From Lysobacter stagni (GTDB lineage Bacteria; Pseudomonadota; Gammaproteobacteria; Xanthomonadales; Xanthomonadaceae): 64,000 nucleotides of DNA. Shown here piece by piece: positions 1-9,315 of this stretch. Position numbers and translations under genes: made by a program. The stretch is taken from the NCBI RefSeq assembly GCF_030053425.1, contig NZ_JASGBI010000001.1:1186001-1250000 (forward strand), in the 5' to 3' direction. Below the pieces are notes generated by a model. That model worked only from the letters and a program-made list of their open reading frames with translations. It did not search any database and had not been told where the DNA came from. Numbering within the stretch: position 1 is the first letter of the stretch; each line of letters begins with the position of its first letter.

Positions 1-429
1 CGCGCAGGGATCGGTGCCGACCAGCTCGTCGCGATTCGCGTCGATGCCGGCGGCAAGGTGCGCGAGGCCTCCGTGGTGCAGACATCCCTGCCCGCCATGA
101 GGGGCAGCGAGAAGGAACTGGGTAAATGGCGTCGCCTGTTCGAGCAGGCCACGCTGGCCGCTGCCCGGCAATGGACCTTCCGTGCCAGCGAGGATGCGGC
201 GAACGCCGACGACGTGACCCTGATCGTGCCGGTCGGGTTCTGCCCGCCGGGCGCGGGCAATTGCATGGACGACGGATGGCGTTACCAGTCCGCCGGTCAG
301 CAGCAACCGATTCCCTGGCTGTCACAGAGCGAACAGCAGTTCGATGCAACGGGATTGCGGCAAGGCGAAGCCATGGCACTGGACAACACCCTGACGCTCA
401 AGACACCGGTGGTCGGCAAATCGCTCTGA
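1..429 (+). CDS. C-terminal part of a TonB-C-like secreted protein (5' truncated)
   Basis: The reading frame is open from base 1, so the gene begins upstream of the window. The visible part has a short beta-type segment (LVAIRVDAGGKV), then a segment ending in AARQWTF. It resembles the second TonB-C-like half of the three full-length proteins that follow (VVKVGRDGSV... SRKWKFNFP) and carries the same proline/tryptophan tail (PIPWLSQ, compare PVPWRNW). I infer that it is the first member of the same tandem family. Its role is unknown; the family would be periplasmic. The GTG at 58 is not a believable start because the domain begins upstream of it. Confidence 0.6.
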   Translation, partial: RAGIGADQLVAIRVDAGGKVREASVVQTSLPAMRGSEKELGKWRRLFEQATLAAARQWTFRASEDAANADDVTLIVPVGFCPPGAGNCMDDGWRYQSAGQQQPIPWLSQSEQQFDATGLRQGEAMALDNTLTLKTPVVGKSL

Positions 430-479
430 GCGACGTGCCCCATCGAACGCATACGCAGGTTCCAAACAAGGAGACGTTC

Positions 480-1328
480 ATGTTGCGCAAATGGAGTGGC
501 GTACTGGTCCTGATGCTCTGGACTTCGATCGCGCTGGCGGGTGTCACCACGGCCGACGTGCGCAGGCAGGTCGAGGCCAGCATGCTGGTGAACGGCACGA
601 TCGACATCGATGCGCAGGGGCAGGTGACGGATTACCAGCTCGCCGAGCAGGCGTCGCTACCGCCCGCGCTGCTTGCTGTCGTCGACCGGCACGTACGCGG
701 CTGGCGTTTCGATCCGATGCGGGTGGACGGCAATGCCGTACGCGCACGTTCGCCCATGCACGTGCGCCTGGTGATGAAGCGCGACGGCGACCGGTTCCTG
801 TTCCGGATCGCGGGTGCGACGTTCGGCACCACCTACGGGGCGGGCGCAGTGCCCACCGTGAACGGAACCCTTTCGCCGCCGCGCTATCCGGAATACGCCT
901 ACACCAGCAACGTGGGCGGCGTCGTGTACCTGGTGGTGAAGGTCGGACGCGATGGTTCGGTCGAGGATGCCATCGCCGAGCAGGTAAACCTGCGCTCGCT
1001 GGGATCGGAACACGAGATGGCGCGCTTCCGCGAGATATTGACCGACCCGGCGATCTCGGTGTCGAGGAAGTGGAAGTTCAACTTCCCCACCCGCGGCGAG
1101 GATGCCGACAAACCGTTCGTGCTGGTGCGCGTGGCGGTCGAGTATCTCGCCCGCGACATGCCATCGGAGAGGGCCGGCCGCTGGTTGCCCTACGTGCCGG
1201 GGCCGCGCCAGCCGGTGCCGTGGCGCAACTGGGACGCGGCTGGCCAGCAGCCCGACGCCATCACGGTCGGCGAGGCGTATCCGGACAATCCCAAGGGCCC
1301 CAAGCTGATCGGCAACATTGACGGCTGA
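480..1328 (+). CDS. secreted protein with two TonB-C-terminal-like repeats (paralog 1)
   Basis: 282 residues. The start ATG at 480 follows an AAGGAG ribosome site (468-473) by 6 nt and opens a clear signal peptide (MLRKWSGVLVLMLW..ALA). The mature protein has two halves. The first contains IDIDAQGQV then WRFDPMRVDG; the second contains PPRYPEYA, VYLVVKVGRDGSVEDA and RKWKFNFP. Both follow the TonB/energy-transducer C-terminal pattern (beta strand, xDxxGxV, W-x-F-x-P). No N-terminal anchor, proline-rich linker or other TonB part is present, so it is probably a free periplasmic protein rather than a TonB. Function is unknown. The next gene encodes an equally long paralog. An in-frame extension upstream to 126 is ignored because the ribosome site and signal peptide fix the start. 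Confidence 0.8.
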   Translation: MLRKWSGVLVLMLWTSIALAGVTTADVRRQVEASMLVNGTIDIDAQGQVTDYQLAEQASLPPALLAVVDRHVRGWRFDPMRVDGNAVRARSPMHVRLVMKRDGDRFLFRIAGATFGTTYGAGAVPTVNGTLSPPRYPEYAYTSNVGGVVYLVVKVGRDGSVEDAIAEQVNLRSLGSEHEMARFREILTDPAISVSRKWKFNFPTRGEDADKPFVLVRVAVEYLARDMPSERAGRWLPYVPGPRQPVPWRNWDAAGQQPDAITVGEAYPDNPKGPKLIGNIDG

Positions 1329-1479
1329 TGTTCCCTGTGCGGCGGGAGTAAACGCACATGGCGGGGCCGCGAACCATGGCGATGCAACGCGACTAAGCAA
1401 TATCCTCATGCGGAGGATGGTGGTGCTGCCATGCCGATATAGTCGGCAACAGAGTCCCGGCTACGACAAGGAGCTACAC

Positions 1480-2328
1480 ATGTGGAAGAGGTGCGGTGTC
1501 CTGCTGGTCCTGATGCTGTGCGCTCCGGTGATCATTGCGGGCTCCAGCCGCGAGGAAGTGCGCAAGCAGGTCGAGGCCAGCATGCTCGTGAAGGGGACGA
1601 TCGACATCGATCCGCAAGGTCAGGTTGTCGAATACCACCTTGAGCAGGCGGCGTCGCTGACGCCGGCGTTGCTCGGCATCGTCGACAGGCGCATCCGTGC
1701 GTGGCAGTTCGAGCCCGTGCTGCTGGATGGAAGGGCGGTCCGTGCCCGCTCACCCATGCAGTTGCGCCTGGTGACGAAAAAGGACGGCGAGAACTACCTG
1801 TTCCGCATCGCTGGCGCGACGTTCGGCAGTGTCGACAAGGAAGGTGAGTCGCCCACGTATGACGGGAAGCTGAGGCCTCCGCGGTATCCGGAAGGCGCGG
1901 TCTTCAATCGCGTGGGTGGCACAGTCTATCTGGTGCTGCGCATCGGGCGTGACGGCTCGGTGGAGGCTGCCGTCGCCGAACAGGTGAACCTGCGTAGCAT
2001 CGGGACGGAACGTGAAATGAAGCTGTTCCGCGAGATGCTGGCGGACTCCGCGATCTACACGTCCCGACGTTGGAAGTTCAACTTCCCCACGCGTGGGGAG
2101 GATGCCGACGCGCCGTTCGTCTCGGTACGCGTGCCGGTGGATTTCATCGCGCCGAACATGACCGATACGAAGCCCGGTGAGTGGCAGGCCTATGTGCCTG
2201 GCCCGCGGCAGGACGTGCCGTGGCGTGACTGGGATGCAGCCATGGAGTCGCCGGATGCGATCGCCTCCGGCGGCGTGTATCCGGATCGCCCGAGCGGGCC
2301 GAGGCTGATTGGCGGCGTCGACGGCTGA
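1480..2328 (+). CDS. secreted protein with two TonB-C-terminal-like repeats (paralog 2)
   Basis: 282 residues, the same length as the previous gene and similar along its whole length (shared RKQVEASMLV, GTIDID, RSPM.LRLV, FRIAGATFG, AEQVNLRS and WKFNFPTRGEDAD). The ATG at 1480 lies 6 nt after an AAGGAG (1468-1473), the same arrangement as in paralog 1. The signal peptide is MWKRCGVLLVLMLCAPVIIAG. As in paralog 1, two TonB-C-like halves are followed by a tail with VPWRDWDA and a C-terminal IGGVDG. The close similarity of coding sequence and ribosome site suggests a recent local duplication. No catalytic motif is visible. A periplasmic location is inferred. Confidence 0.8.
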   Translation: MWKRCGVLLVLMLCAPVIIAGSSREEVRKQVEASMLVKGTIDIDPQGQVVEYHLEQAASLTPALLGIVDRRIRAWQFEPVLLDGRAVRARSPMQLRLVTKKDGENYLFRIAGATFGSVDKEGESPTYDGKLRPPRYPEGAVFNRVGGTVYLVLRIGRDGSVEAAVAEQVNLRSIGTEREMKLFREMLADSAIYTSRRWKFNFPTRGEDADAPFVSVRVPVDFIAPNMTDTKPGEWQAYVPGPRQDVPWRDWDAAMESPDAIASGGVYPDRPSGPRLIGGVDG

Positions 2329-2358
2329 TCGCGTTCATCGCACGGAGAAAACAAAGGT

Positions 2359-3219
2359 ATGGAGAAGGCCATGAGGAAGGGAGTCTGGGCGCTCGGATGC
2401 GTGCTCGCGCTGTGCGCGGGCGTGGCGCTCGCTGCGGAGCAGCGCCCGGTGCGCGAGCAGGTCGAAAACAGCATGCTCGTCACGGGGGCCATCGACATCC
2501 AGCCCGACGGGACGGTTGCCGGGCATGCGTTGGATGAGCCCGAGAAACTGCCTAGTGGCATCGTCCAGCTGCTCGCGCAGGCGACGCCGCACTGGCGCTT
2601 CGAGCCGGTGCGCGTCGAGGGCAAGCCGGTGTTCGCGAGGACGAAGATGAGCGTGCGCATCGTCGCCAAGCGCCAGGGCGACGGTGGCTACGAGGTGCGC
2701 GTGGCCAGCGCGAGGTTCGGCGAGCCGCGATCGGAGGATTGGCCGAGCCATGACGGGCCGCTAGGGCGACCGCGCTTCCCGAAGGAAGCCGCGCAGGCAG
2801 GCGTGGGCGGAACCGTGTACGTGATGTTGAAGATCGGGCGCGACGGCAAGGTCGTCGACCTCGTCGCTGAGCAGATCAACCTGAAAACTGTGGTCAGTGA
2901 AGCCGAGATGGAGATGTGGCGACACGTGCTGGCTCGGGCCGCGTTGCAGCGGGCATCCCAGTGGACATTCGTGCCGCCGACACAGGGCGCGGAGGTCGAT
3001 GCTCCGTTTTGGAGCATCCGCGTACCGGTGGATTTCGTGGCCGGCGGGTCAAGGCCTGCGTATGGCAGATGGGAGACCTACATCCCGGGGTCGCGCACGC
3101 CGGCGCCGTGGGTCGATGCCGAGGAGGCGCGCATGGGGGCCGACGCCGTCGCGCTGGACGGGTTCCAGCCGATAGGCGGGGGACCCCGGCTCCTCTCCAG
3201 TCTGGATCCCGGCAGCTGA
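2359..3219 (+). CDS. secreted protein with two TonB-C-terminal-like repeats (paralog 3)
   Basis: 286 residues from the ATG at 2359, or 282 from the ATG at 2371. The second start has GGAG six bases upstream and would give MRKGVWALGCVLALCAG, which aligns with the signal peptides of the two paralogs before it, so either may be used. This is the most diverged of the three full-length copies, but it keeps REQVENSMLVTGAIDI, WRFEPVRVEG, GGTVYVMLKIGRDGKV, AEQINLK and SQWTFVPPT. The tail has APWVDAEEA and ends PRLLSSLDPGS. It starts 30 nt after paralog 2 and is followed by a strong terminator, so the array is probably one transcription unit. Function unknown. Confidence 0.78.
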   Translation: MEKAMRKGVWALGCVLALCAGVALAAEQRPVREQVENSMLVTGAIDIQPDGTVAGHALDEPEKLPSGIVQLLAQATPHWRFEPVRVEGKPVFARTKMSVRIVAKRQGDGGYEVRVASARFGEPRSEDWPSHDGPLGRPRFPKEAAQAGVGGTVYVMLKIGRDGKVVDLVAEQINLKTVVSEAEMEMWRHVLARAALQRASQWTFVPPTQGAEVDAPFWSIRVPVDFVAGGSRPAYGRWETYIPGSRTPAPWVDAEEARMGADAVALDGFQPIGGGPRLLSSLDPGS

Positions 3220-3245
3220 TCGCGGTGCCGGTCGACCACCGCTAC

Positions 3246-3275
3246 AAAAAACGCCCCGCATTGCGGGGCGTTTTT
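3246..3275. terminator. bidirectional rho-independent terminator
   Basis: The stem CGCCCCGC / GCGGGGCG with a 3-nt loop is preceded by six A and followed by five T. It can therefore end both the plus-strand secreted-protein array and the minus-strand rho gene that converges on it. Confidence 0.9.
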
Positions 3276-3298
3276 GCTTGCAGCGTTCGCGATGCCGC

Positions 3299-4963
3299 TC
3301 AGCGCTTCATCGAACTGAAGAACTCGTCGTTGGACTTGGTGGTCTTCATCTTGTCCAGCAGGAATTCCATCGCGCCGATCTCGTCCATGCCGTGCAGCAG
3401 CTTGCGCAGGATCCAGATCTTCTGCAGCAGTTCCGGCTCGATCAGCAGGTCTTCGCGGCGGGTGCCGGAGCGGTTGATGTTGATGGCCGGGTAGACGCGC
3501 TTCTCGGCGATGCGGCGGTCCAGGTGCACTTCCGAGTTGCCGGTGCCCTTGAACTCTTCGTAGATCACCTCGTCCATCTTGCTGCCGGTGTCGATCAGCG
3601 CGGTGGCGATGATGGTCAGCGAGCCGCCTTCTTCCACGTTGCGCGCGGCGCCGAAGAAGCGCTTCGGACGATGCAGTGCGTTCGCGTCGACACCACCGGT
3701 GAGCACCTTGCCCGAGGACGGCACGACGTTGTTGTACGCGCGCGCCAGACGGGTGATGGAGTCGAGCAGGATCACGACGTCCTTCTTGTGCTCGACCAGA
3801 CGCTTGGCGCGCTCGATCACCATTTCGGCGACCTGCACGTGGCGGCCGGCGGGTTCGTCGAAGGTGGAGGAGACCACTTCGCCGCGCACGGTGCGCTGCA
3901 TCTCGGTCACTTCTTCCGGTCGCTCGTCGACGAGCAGCACGATCAGGTGCACGTCCGGATGATTGCTGGTGATGGCCGTGGCCACCTGCTGCATCATCAT
4001 CGTCTTGCCGGCCTTCGGCGGCGAGACGATCAGCGCGCGCTGGCCTTTGCCCTGCGGCGCCATCAGGTCGAGGATGCGGCCGGTGATGTCCTCGGTCGAG
4101 CCGTCGCCGCGCTCGAGGCGGAAACGCTTGCGCGGGAACAGCGGGGTGAGGTTCTCGAACAGGACCTTGTTCTTCGACGCTTCCAGCGGCTCTCCGTTGA
4201 TCGTGTCGACCACGGCCAGGGCGAAGTAGCGCTCGCCGTCCTTCGGCCAGCGGATGCGGCCGGACAGGTGGTCGCCGGTGCGCAGGTTGAAGCGGCGGAT
4301 CTGGCTGGGCGAGATGTAGACGTCATCCGGGCCGGCCAGGTAGCTGGCCTCTGCGGCGCGCAGGAAGCCGAAGCCGTCGGGCAGGATTTCCAGCACGCCG
4401 TCGGCGGCGACGCCTTCACCGTGGCGGGTCAGCACCTTCAGGACCGCGAAGATCACGTCCTGCTTGCGGGCGCGGGCGACGCCTTCCTGGATCTGCAGCT
4501 GGTCGGCCACGTCCAGCAGCTTCGGCGTGGGCATGCGCTTGAGGTCGCCCAGCGAGTACTGCGGGAAGCCTTCCGGTACCTGCGGGTGCGGGCGCGGGAC
4601 GAAGTTCTCGCCGTTGCTGCCATCGTCCTGCATGCCGCCGCTCTGGTCGCGGTAGCGCTCGCGCTGGCGGTCGCGACGGTTGCGGAAGCGGTCGCGACGG
4701 TTGCCGCGGTTGCCGCCTTCGAGATTGTCGCGGTCGCGCTGGCCCTGGCCGCCTTCGCCGCCCTGGGCGGAGGCGCCCTCGGAACGGGCTTCGGACGGAG
4801 CAGGAGCTTCGGCGGCTGGCGCGGCCGGTTCGGCACGCGGCGCCGGTGCGCTCTGGCCGGTGGATTCGACGACGGCCGGCGCGTTGTCGGCGGCCTTGCT
4901 CACGCGCGCCTTGCGCACGCGCTTCTCGGCGACATCGCCGGCGTCAGGGGTGTTATCGGACAA
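3299..4963 (-). CDS. rho: transcription termination factor Rho
   Basis: 554 residues against 419 in E. coli. The extra length is an N-terminal region of about 135 residues that is Ala/Pro-rich and then Arg/Gly/Asn-rich ([20 protein letters not shown]). Such extensions are common in Xanthomonadaceae Rho. The core is canonical: the N-terminal helical domain ([16 protein letters not shown]), an OSB RNA-binding fold (GFGFLR), Walker A PPKAGKT near residue 315, Walker [17 protein letters not shown] and the C-terminal [11 protein letters not shown]. Rho is the hexameric RNA translocase that ends untranslated transcripts. The start codon is TTG at 4963, with AGGA about 9 nt upstream. A promoter and a C-rich leader precede it, with thioredoxin upstream, as in the classic rhlB / trx-rho arrangement. 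Confidence 0.97.
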   Translation of the reverse strand: MSDNTPDAGDVAEKRVRKARVSKAADNAPAVVESTGQSAPAPRAEPAAPAAEAPAPSEARSEGASAQGGEGGQGQRDRDNLEGGNRGNRRDRFRNRRDRQRERYRDQSGGMQDDGSNGENFVPRPHPQVPEGFPQYSLGDLKRMPTPKLLDVADQLQIQEGVARARKQDVIFAVLKVLTRHGEGVAADGVLEILPDGFGFLRAAEASYLAGPDDVYISPSQIRRFNLRTGDHLSGRIRWPKDGERYFALAVVDTINGEPLEASKNKVLFENLTPLFPRKRFRLERGDGSTEDITGRILDLMAPQGKGQRALIVSPPKAGKTMMMQQVATAITSNHPDVHLIVLLVDERPEEVTEMQRTVRGEVVSSTFDEPAGRHVQVAEMVIERAKRLVEHKKDVVILLDSITRLARAYNNVVPSSGKVLTGGVDANALHRPKRFFGAARNVEEGGSLTIIATALIDTGSKMDEVIYEEFKGTGNSEVHLDRRIAEKRVYPAININRSGTRREDLLIEPELLQKIWILRKLLHGMDEIGAMEFLLDKMKTTKSNDEFFSSMKR

Positions 4964-5101
4964 GCAGGGAATCCTCGCTAAGCGGCGAGCGCTCGCAGTG
5001 GCGAGCGGAACGTCAGGGACGAATGGTTTCTAGAGTGGGGTGCGGCGCAAGACGGGGCTGGACGGTTAGGTCCGAGACGGTCAGGAACGCCGGGTGAGAC
5101 G

Positions 5102-5130
5102 AAACTAGCACTGCCTTTGCGCGGCGGCAA
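5102..5130 (-). promoter_or_regulatory. likely rho promoter
   Basis: Read on the minus strand, TTGCCG (5125-5130), a 17-bp spacer and TAGTTT (5102-5107) form a sigma-70-type promoter. It would give a leader of about 130 nt before the TTG start of rho. That leader has roughly twice as many C as G, as expected for a Rho-binding (rut) region. Confidence 0.5.
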
Positions 5131-5241
5131 GCGCCCGGACAGGGCTCGTTCACCTGGCCGGATCGGCCGGTGGGGCCGGCGCCCGCAGGGCGGGCGCGGC
5201 CGGTGGATCGGGTGGAGCAGGGGCAGCCGGGCCGGGCCCGG

Positions 5242-5568
5242 TCAGAGCGCCTTGTCGAGCATCTGGCTCAGCTGGGCCTTGCCCACCGCGCCGATCTGGG
5301 TCGCCTGGACCTGGCCGTTCTTGAACAGAAGCAGCATCGGGATGGAGCGCACGTGGTACTTCATGGCCGTGGTGCGGTTGTGGTCCACGTTGACCTTGGC
5401 GATCTTGACCTTGCCCTGGTAGGTCTCGGCGAGCTCGTCCAAGGCCGGCGCGATCATCTTGCACGGGCCGCACCATTCGGCCCAGAAGTCGACCAGCACG
5501 GGTTCGGACGACTGCAGCACGGCGGCATCGAAATCGGCATCGCCGACGTGCAAAATTTTCTCGCTCAC
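5242..5568 (-). CDS. trxA: thioredoxin
   Basis: 108 residues from the GTG at 5568, exactly the usual thioredoxin length. An AGGAG lies just upstream (within 5573-5579). The reading frame continues 41 codons further upstream, but that part is low-complexity and lacks a good ribosome site. The active site WCGPCK sits in [16 protein letters not shown], and the cis-proline loop is [10 protein letters not shown]. The protein is the cytoplasmic dithiol reductant for ribonucleotide reductase and other enzymes. It lies upstream of rho on the same strand and is divergent from rhlB, the same order as in E. coli. Confidence 0.96.
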   Translation of the reverse strand: MSEKILHVGDADFDAAVLQSSEPVLVDFWAEWCGPCKMIAPALDELAETYQGKVKIAKVNVDHNRTTAMKYHVRSIPMLLLFKNGQVQATQIGAVGKAQLSQMLDKAL

Positions 5569-5830
5569 GGGGATCTCCTGCGGTTTGGTGCGGCCGGTCG
5601 GCCCTCGGGCCGCCCGGACGGGGGTCTGGCCCGCCCCGGCGTTACCGGATCGGGGGTTACGGTAAACTGGGGCGTTTCGCGGCGACTTCAAGTCCTCGCC
5701 GACACCCTATCCGAGCCGGCGCCTCACCGGGCCGGCCCCGGCAGTCTGCGATGCGGACGCCACCCAAGCAAGCGCGCCAACGCACCCTGGCATGCCGCAC
5801 TGCACGGCGCGCGCGGACTCTCCAAAGCTG

Positions 5831-7552
5831 ATGAGCGACAAGCCTTTAACCGACGTTTCCTTCTCTTCCTTCGACCTGCATCCGAGCCTCCTGGCCGGAC
5901 TGGAAGCCGCAGGTTTCACCCGTTGCACGCCCATCCAGGCGCTGACGCTTCCCATCGCATTGCAGGGCCGTGACGTCGCCGGCCAGGCCCAGACCGGCAC
6001 CGGCAAGACCCTGGCGTTTCTGGTCGCGGTGATCAACCGACTGCTCACCCGCCCGGCGCTGGCCGAACGCAAGCCCGAAGACCCGCGCGCGCTGATCCTG
6101 GCGCCGACGCGCGAGCTGGCCATCCAGATCCACAAGGACGCGGTGAAGTTCGGCAGCGAGCTGGGCCTGAAGTTCGCGCTGGTGTACGGCGGCGTCGACT
6201 ACGACAAGCAGCGCGAGCTGCTGCAGAAGGGCGCCGACGTCATCATCGCCACACCCGGCCGCCTGATCGACTACGTCAAGCAGCACAAGGTCGTGTCGCT
6301 GCACGCCTGCGAAGTGTGCGTGCTGGACGAAGCCGACCGCATGTTCGACCTGGGTTTCATCAAGGACATCCGCTTCCTGCTGCGGCGCATGCCGATCCGC
6401 ACCGAGCGGCAGACCCTGCTGTTCTCGGCCACGCTCAGCCATCGCGTGCTGGAGCTGGCGTACGAGCACATGAACGAGCCGGAAAAGGTCGTCGTCGAAA
6501 CCGAGTTCATCACGGCAGCCAAGGTCAGGCAGAAGGTGTTCTTCCCGGCCGACGACGAGAAGATCCCGCTGCTGCTGGGCCTGCTCTCGCGCAGCGAGGG
6601 CGCGCGCACGATGGTGTTCGTGAACACCAAGGCCTTCGTCGAGCGCGTCGCCCGCGCGCTGGAGCGGGGCGGTTACCGCGTTGGCGTGCTCTCCGGCGAC
6701 GTCCCGCAGAAGAAGCGCGAGTCGCTGCTCAACAAGTTCCAGAAGGGCCAGCTCGAAATCCTCGTAGCTACCGATGTGGCCGCGCGCGGCCTGCACATCG
6801 ACGGTGTCAGCCACGTCTACAACTACGACCTGCCGTTCGACGCGGAGGACTACGTCCACCGCATCGGCCGCACCGCGCGCCTGGGCGCCGAGGGCGACGC
6901 GATCAGCTTCGCCTGCGAGCGCTACGCGATGTCGCTGCCGGACATCGAGGCCTACATCGAGCAGAAGCTGCCGGTGGCGGCCGTGGAGGCGGACCTGCTG
7001 GTCGCCCTCCCGCGTGCACCGCGCGAACTGCCGGAAGGTGCCGAGGGCGAAGGCGAGCAGGAAAGCATCGGCGCGATCTTCAAGGAAGCGCGCGAGCAAC
7101 GCGCCGCCGACGAGGAGCGTCGTGGTGGTGGCCGCAGCCGCAGTGGCGGCGGTGGCGGTCGTCGCGACGGGCGTGTCGAGGGTCGCGGAGAGCGCCGTGG
7201 CGACGGTCGTCGCAGCGAGGGCGGTCGTGATGGCGCGCCGCGTGGCGAACGCAAGCCGCGTCCGCAGCCGGCAGCCGAGCCCACCACGCAGGCGCATCAG
7301 GCCGTCGAAGCCGCGATGCCGCCCACCGGCGACGCCGAGCGCGCGCCGCGCAAGCGCCGCCGTCGTCGTGGTGGCCGCCGTATCGAGGGCGCCGACGGCG
7401 CAGTGGCGGCTGCAGCCTCCCCTGCATCCAAGCAGCCCACTCAGGTCCACGCGCAGAAGGCAGCGAAGGATGGCGACAAGCTCGGTCTGCTGCACCGCAT
7501 CGGCCGTGGGCTGAAGTCGCTGATTTCGCGCTCGCCGCGCAGTCAGCACTGA
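5831..7552 (+). CDS. rhlB: ATP-dependent RNA helicase RhlB
   Basis: 573 residues against 421 in E. coli. The start is the ATG at 5831 ([19 protein letters not shown]), which matches the known RhlB N-terminus; the upstream in-frame ATG at 5792 adds residues without homology. DEAD-box motifs in order: Q motif [13 protein letters not shown] near residue 55, [23 protein letters not shown] near 166, SAT and HRIGRTAR near 345. After residue 400 there is a long tail rich in Arg, Gly and Lys ([17 protein letters not shown], later [11 protein letters not shown]), probably an RNA- or protein-binding tail. RhlB is the helicase of the RNA degradosome. Its placement back-to-back with trx-rho supports the name. 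Confidence 0.95.
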   Translation: MSDKPLTDVSFSSFDLHPSLLAGLEAAGFTRCTPIQALTLPIALQGRDVAGQAQTGTGKTLAFLVAVINRLLTRPALAERKPEDPRALILAPTRELAIQIHKDAVKFGSELGLKFALVYGGVDYDKQRELLQKGADVIIATPGRLIDYVKQHKVVSLHACEVCVLDEADRMFDLGFIKDIRFLLRRMPIRTERQTLLFSATLSHRVLELAYEHMNEPEKVVVETEFITAAKVRQKVFFPADDEKIPLLLGLLSRSEGARTMVFVNTKAFVERVARALERGGYRVGVLSGDVPQKKRESLLNKFQKGQLEILVATDVAARGLHIDGVSHVYNYDLPFDAEDYVHRIGRTARLGAEGDAISFACERYAMSLPDIEAYIEQKLPVAAVEADLLVALPRAPRELPEGAEGEGEQESIGAIFKEAREQRAADEERRGGGRSRSGGGGGRRDGRVEGRGERRGDGRRSEGGRDGAPRGERKPRPQPAAEPTTQAHQAVEAAMPPTGDAERAPRKRRRRRGGRRIEGADGAVAAAASPASKQPTQVHAQKAAKDGDKLGLLHRIGRGLKSLISRSPRSQH

Positions 7553-7560
7553 CCCGCGTC

Positions 7561-7582
7561 GCGCCGATCCGCGTATCGGCGC
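7561..7582 (+). terminator. possible rhlB terminator hairpin
   Basis: The perfect inverted repeat GCGCCGAT / ATCGGCGC with a 6-nt loop starts 8 nt after the rhlB stop. No T-run follows, so it may only stabilise the 3' end of the message or act together with Rho. Confidence 0.4.
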
Positions 7583-7690
7583 CGACGGTCGGACGTATTT
7601 CGCGGATTGTGCGCGGGTGCGTTTTCCGCCCTAGCCATCCCCGCTCGCGCCGCCGATACTTGGCGGCACGAGTGTGAGCACCGGTGAGCG

Positions 7691-8374
7691 ATGAGCGTCC
7701 TGCGCTTCGACAATGTCAGCAAGCGATACGAAGGCCGCGATGCGTTGAGCGAGGTCAGCTTCGAGGTCGCGCAGGGCGAGATGCTGTTCGTGACCGGCCA
7801 TTCCGGCGCGGGCAAGAGCACCCTGCTCAAGCTGATCCACCTGTCCGAGCGCCCCAGCCGCGGCACCGTGCTGTTCGGTTCGCAGAACCTGACCAAGGTG
7901 CGCGGCCGCCGCATCGCGCTGCATCGTCGCGACGTGGGCGTGGTGTTCCAGGACCATCGATTGCTGGCTGACCGCAGCGTCGCCGACAACGTCGCGCTGC
8001 CGCTGATCCTGCGCGGCATGCGTCGCGGCGACATCGGCAAGCGCGTGCGCAACGTGCTGGACAAGGTAGGCCTGGGCTCCCGCGCCGGCGCTTTGCCCAC
8101 GCAGCTGTCGGCGGGCGAGCAGCAGCGCGTGGGCATCGCCCGCGCCATCGTCGGCGAGCCGCGCCTGCTGGTCGCCGACGAACCCACCGGCAACCTCGAT
8201 CCGACGCTCTCGGCGGAAATCATGGCGCTGTTCGAGTCGCTGCCCGAGCGCGGCACCAGCGTGCTTGTCGCCAGCCACGACCTGGCGCTGGTCAAGCGCA
8301 TGAAGAAGCGGGTGCTCGTGCTGAACCAGGGGCGCCTGGTCGACGACATCTCGCCCGAGGACCTGGCCCAGTGA
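7691..8374 (+). CDS. ftsE: cell division ATP-binding protein FtsE
   Basis: 227 residues, normal for FtsE. ABC ATPase motifs are complete: Walker A GHSGAGKST near residue 40, Q-loop VVFQDHRLL, signature LSAGEQQRVGIARA near 140 and Walker B LLVADEPTGNLD, followed by the H-loop SHD. FtsE hydrolyses ATP at the division site and, through FtsX, activates periplasmic peptidoglycan hydrolase regulators. The stop overlaps the GTG start of ftsX by 4 nt (GTGA), so the two are translationally coupled. Confidence 0.96.
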   Translation: MSVLRFDNVSKRYEGRDALSEVSFEVAQGEMLFVTGHSGAGKSTLLKLIHLSERPSRGTVLFGSQNLTKVRGRRIALHRRDVGVVFQDHRLLADRSVADNVALPLILRGMRRGDIGKRVRNVLDKVGLGSRAGALPTQLSAGEQQRVGIARAIVGEPRLLVADEPTGNLDPTLSAEIMALFESLPERGTSVLVASHDLALVKRMKKRVLVLNQGRLVDDISPEDLAQ

Positions 8375-9315
8375 GCGCGCAGACCGCACCGCCGCCCAGC
8401 CCGCCGCGCTCGCGCCTGGGCACCTGGTTCGACCATCACGTCTACAGCCTCGTCGCCAGCGCGGGCCGCATGCTGCGCAAGCCGTGGGCCACCGCACTGA
8501 CCATCGGCGTCATGGCCGTGGCCATCGCCTTGCCGGTGGGCCTGTGGGCGGCGCTGGGCAATGTCGAACGTTTCACCGGCACCGTGGAGCAGTCGCGCCA
8601 GGTGTCGCTGTTCCTGAAGACCACGGTGGACGTGCCGCGCGCCCGCGCGCTGGCCGACCAGCTGCGCAACCGCGGCGATATCGCCGCCGTCGAACTGCGC
8701 ACGCCTGAACAGGGCATGGACGAACTGCGCCACAGCAGCGGCCTGGGCGAGGCGATCAGTGCGGTCGAGGGCAACCCGTTGCCCAGCCTGCTCATCGTTT
8801 CGCCGAAGGGCGACGAGACTCTGGTGGCCGACTCGCTGCGCAACCTGCCGGAAGTCGATGTGGTCCAGCACGACGCCGCATGGCGTCAGCGCCTGGACAG
8901 CTGGCTGCGCTTCGGCGTGCGCCTGGCCTGGGTGCTGGCGGCGCTGCTCGGCCTGGGCGCGCTGCTGGTGGTGGGCAACACGGTGCGCTTGGACATCCAG
9001 TCGCGCCGCGAGGAAATCGCCGTACTGCAGCAGCTGGGCGCCACCGACGGCTTCATCCGCCGGCCGTTCCTGTACCTGGGCGCATGCTATGGCGTGGTCG
9101 CCGGCGCGCTCGCGCTGGCCTTGCTGACCGCCGCCGATCAGGCCCTGCGCGCGCCGCTGGCCGATCTGGCACGCAGCTACGGCAGCCAGTTTTCCCTGCA
9201 GGGCTTCGATCTCGCCTCCGCGGTGGGGATCGTCGTGACTTCCGGCGTTCTGGGGTGGCTGGGCGCCGGCCTCGTCACCGGCCACTACCTGCGTCAGACT
9301 CGACCCACGACATGA
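8371..9315 (+). CDS. ftsX: cell division protein FtsX
   Basis: 314 residues with a GTG start overlapping the ftsE stop. The N-terminal cytoplasmic part is followed by a first membrane helix (about 38-60), a periplasmic domain ([33 protein letters not shown]...) and three further helices in the FtsX permease fold (about 183-205, 238-260 and 285-310). FtsX is the membrane partner of FtsE and passes the ATPase signal to the cell-wall hydrolase machinery. The stop overlaps the next start by 4 nt (ATGA). Confidence 0.94.
   Translation: MSAQTAPPPSPPRSRLGTWFDHHVYSLVASAGRMLRKPWATALTIGVMAVAIALPVGLWAALGNVERFTGTVEQSRQVSLFLKTTVDVPRARALADQLRNRGDIAAVELRTPEQGMDELRHSSGLGEAISAVEGNPLPSLLIVSPKGDETLVADSLRNLPEVDVVQHDAAWRQRLDSWLRFGVRLAWVLAALLGLGALLVVGNTVRLDIQSRREEIAVLQQLGATDGFIRRPFLYLGACYGVVAGALALALLTAADQALRAPLADLARSYGSQFSLQGFDLASAVGIVVTSGVLGWLGAGLVTGHYLRQTRPTT

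Noticed and set aside
3278..4981. 567-codon plus-strand frame antisense to rho
   Set aside because: It mirrors rho exactly, has no ribosome site or domain, and is explained by codon bias.
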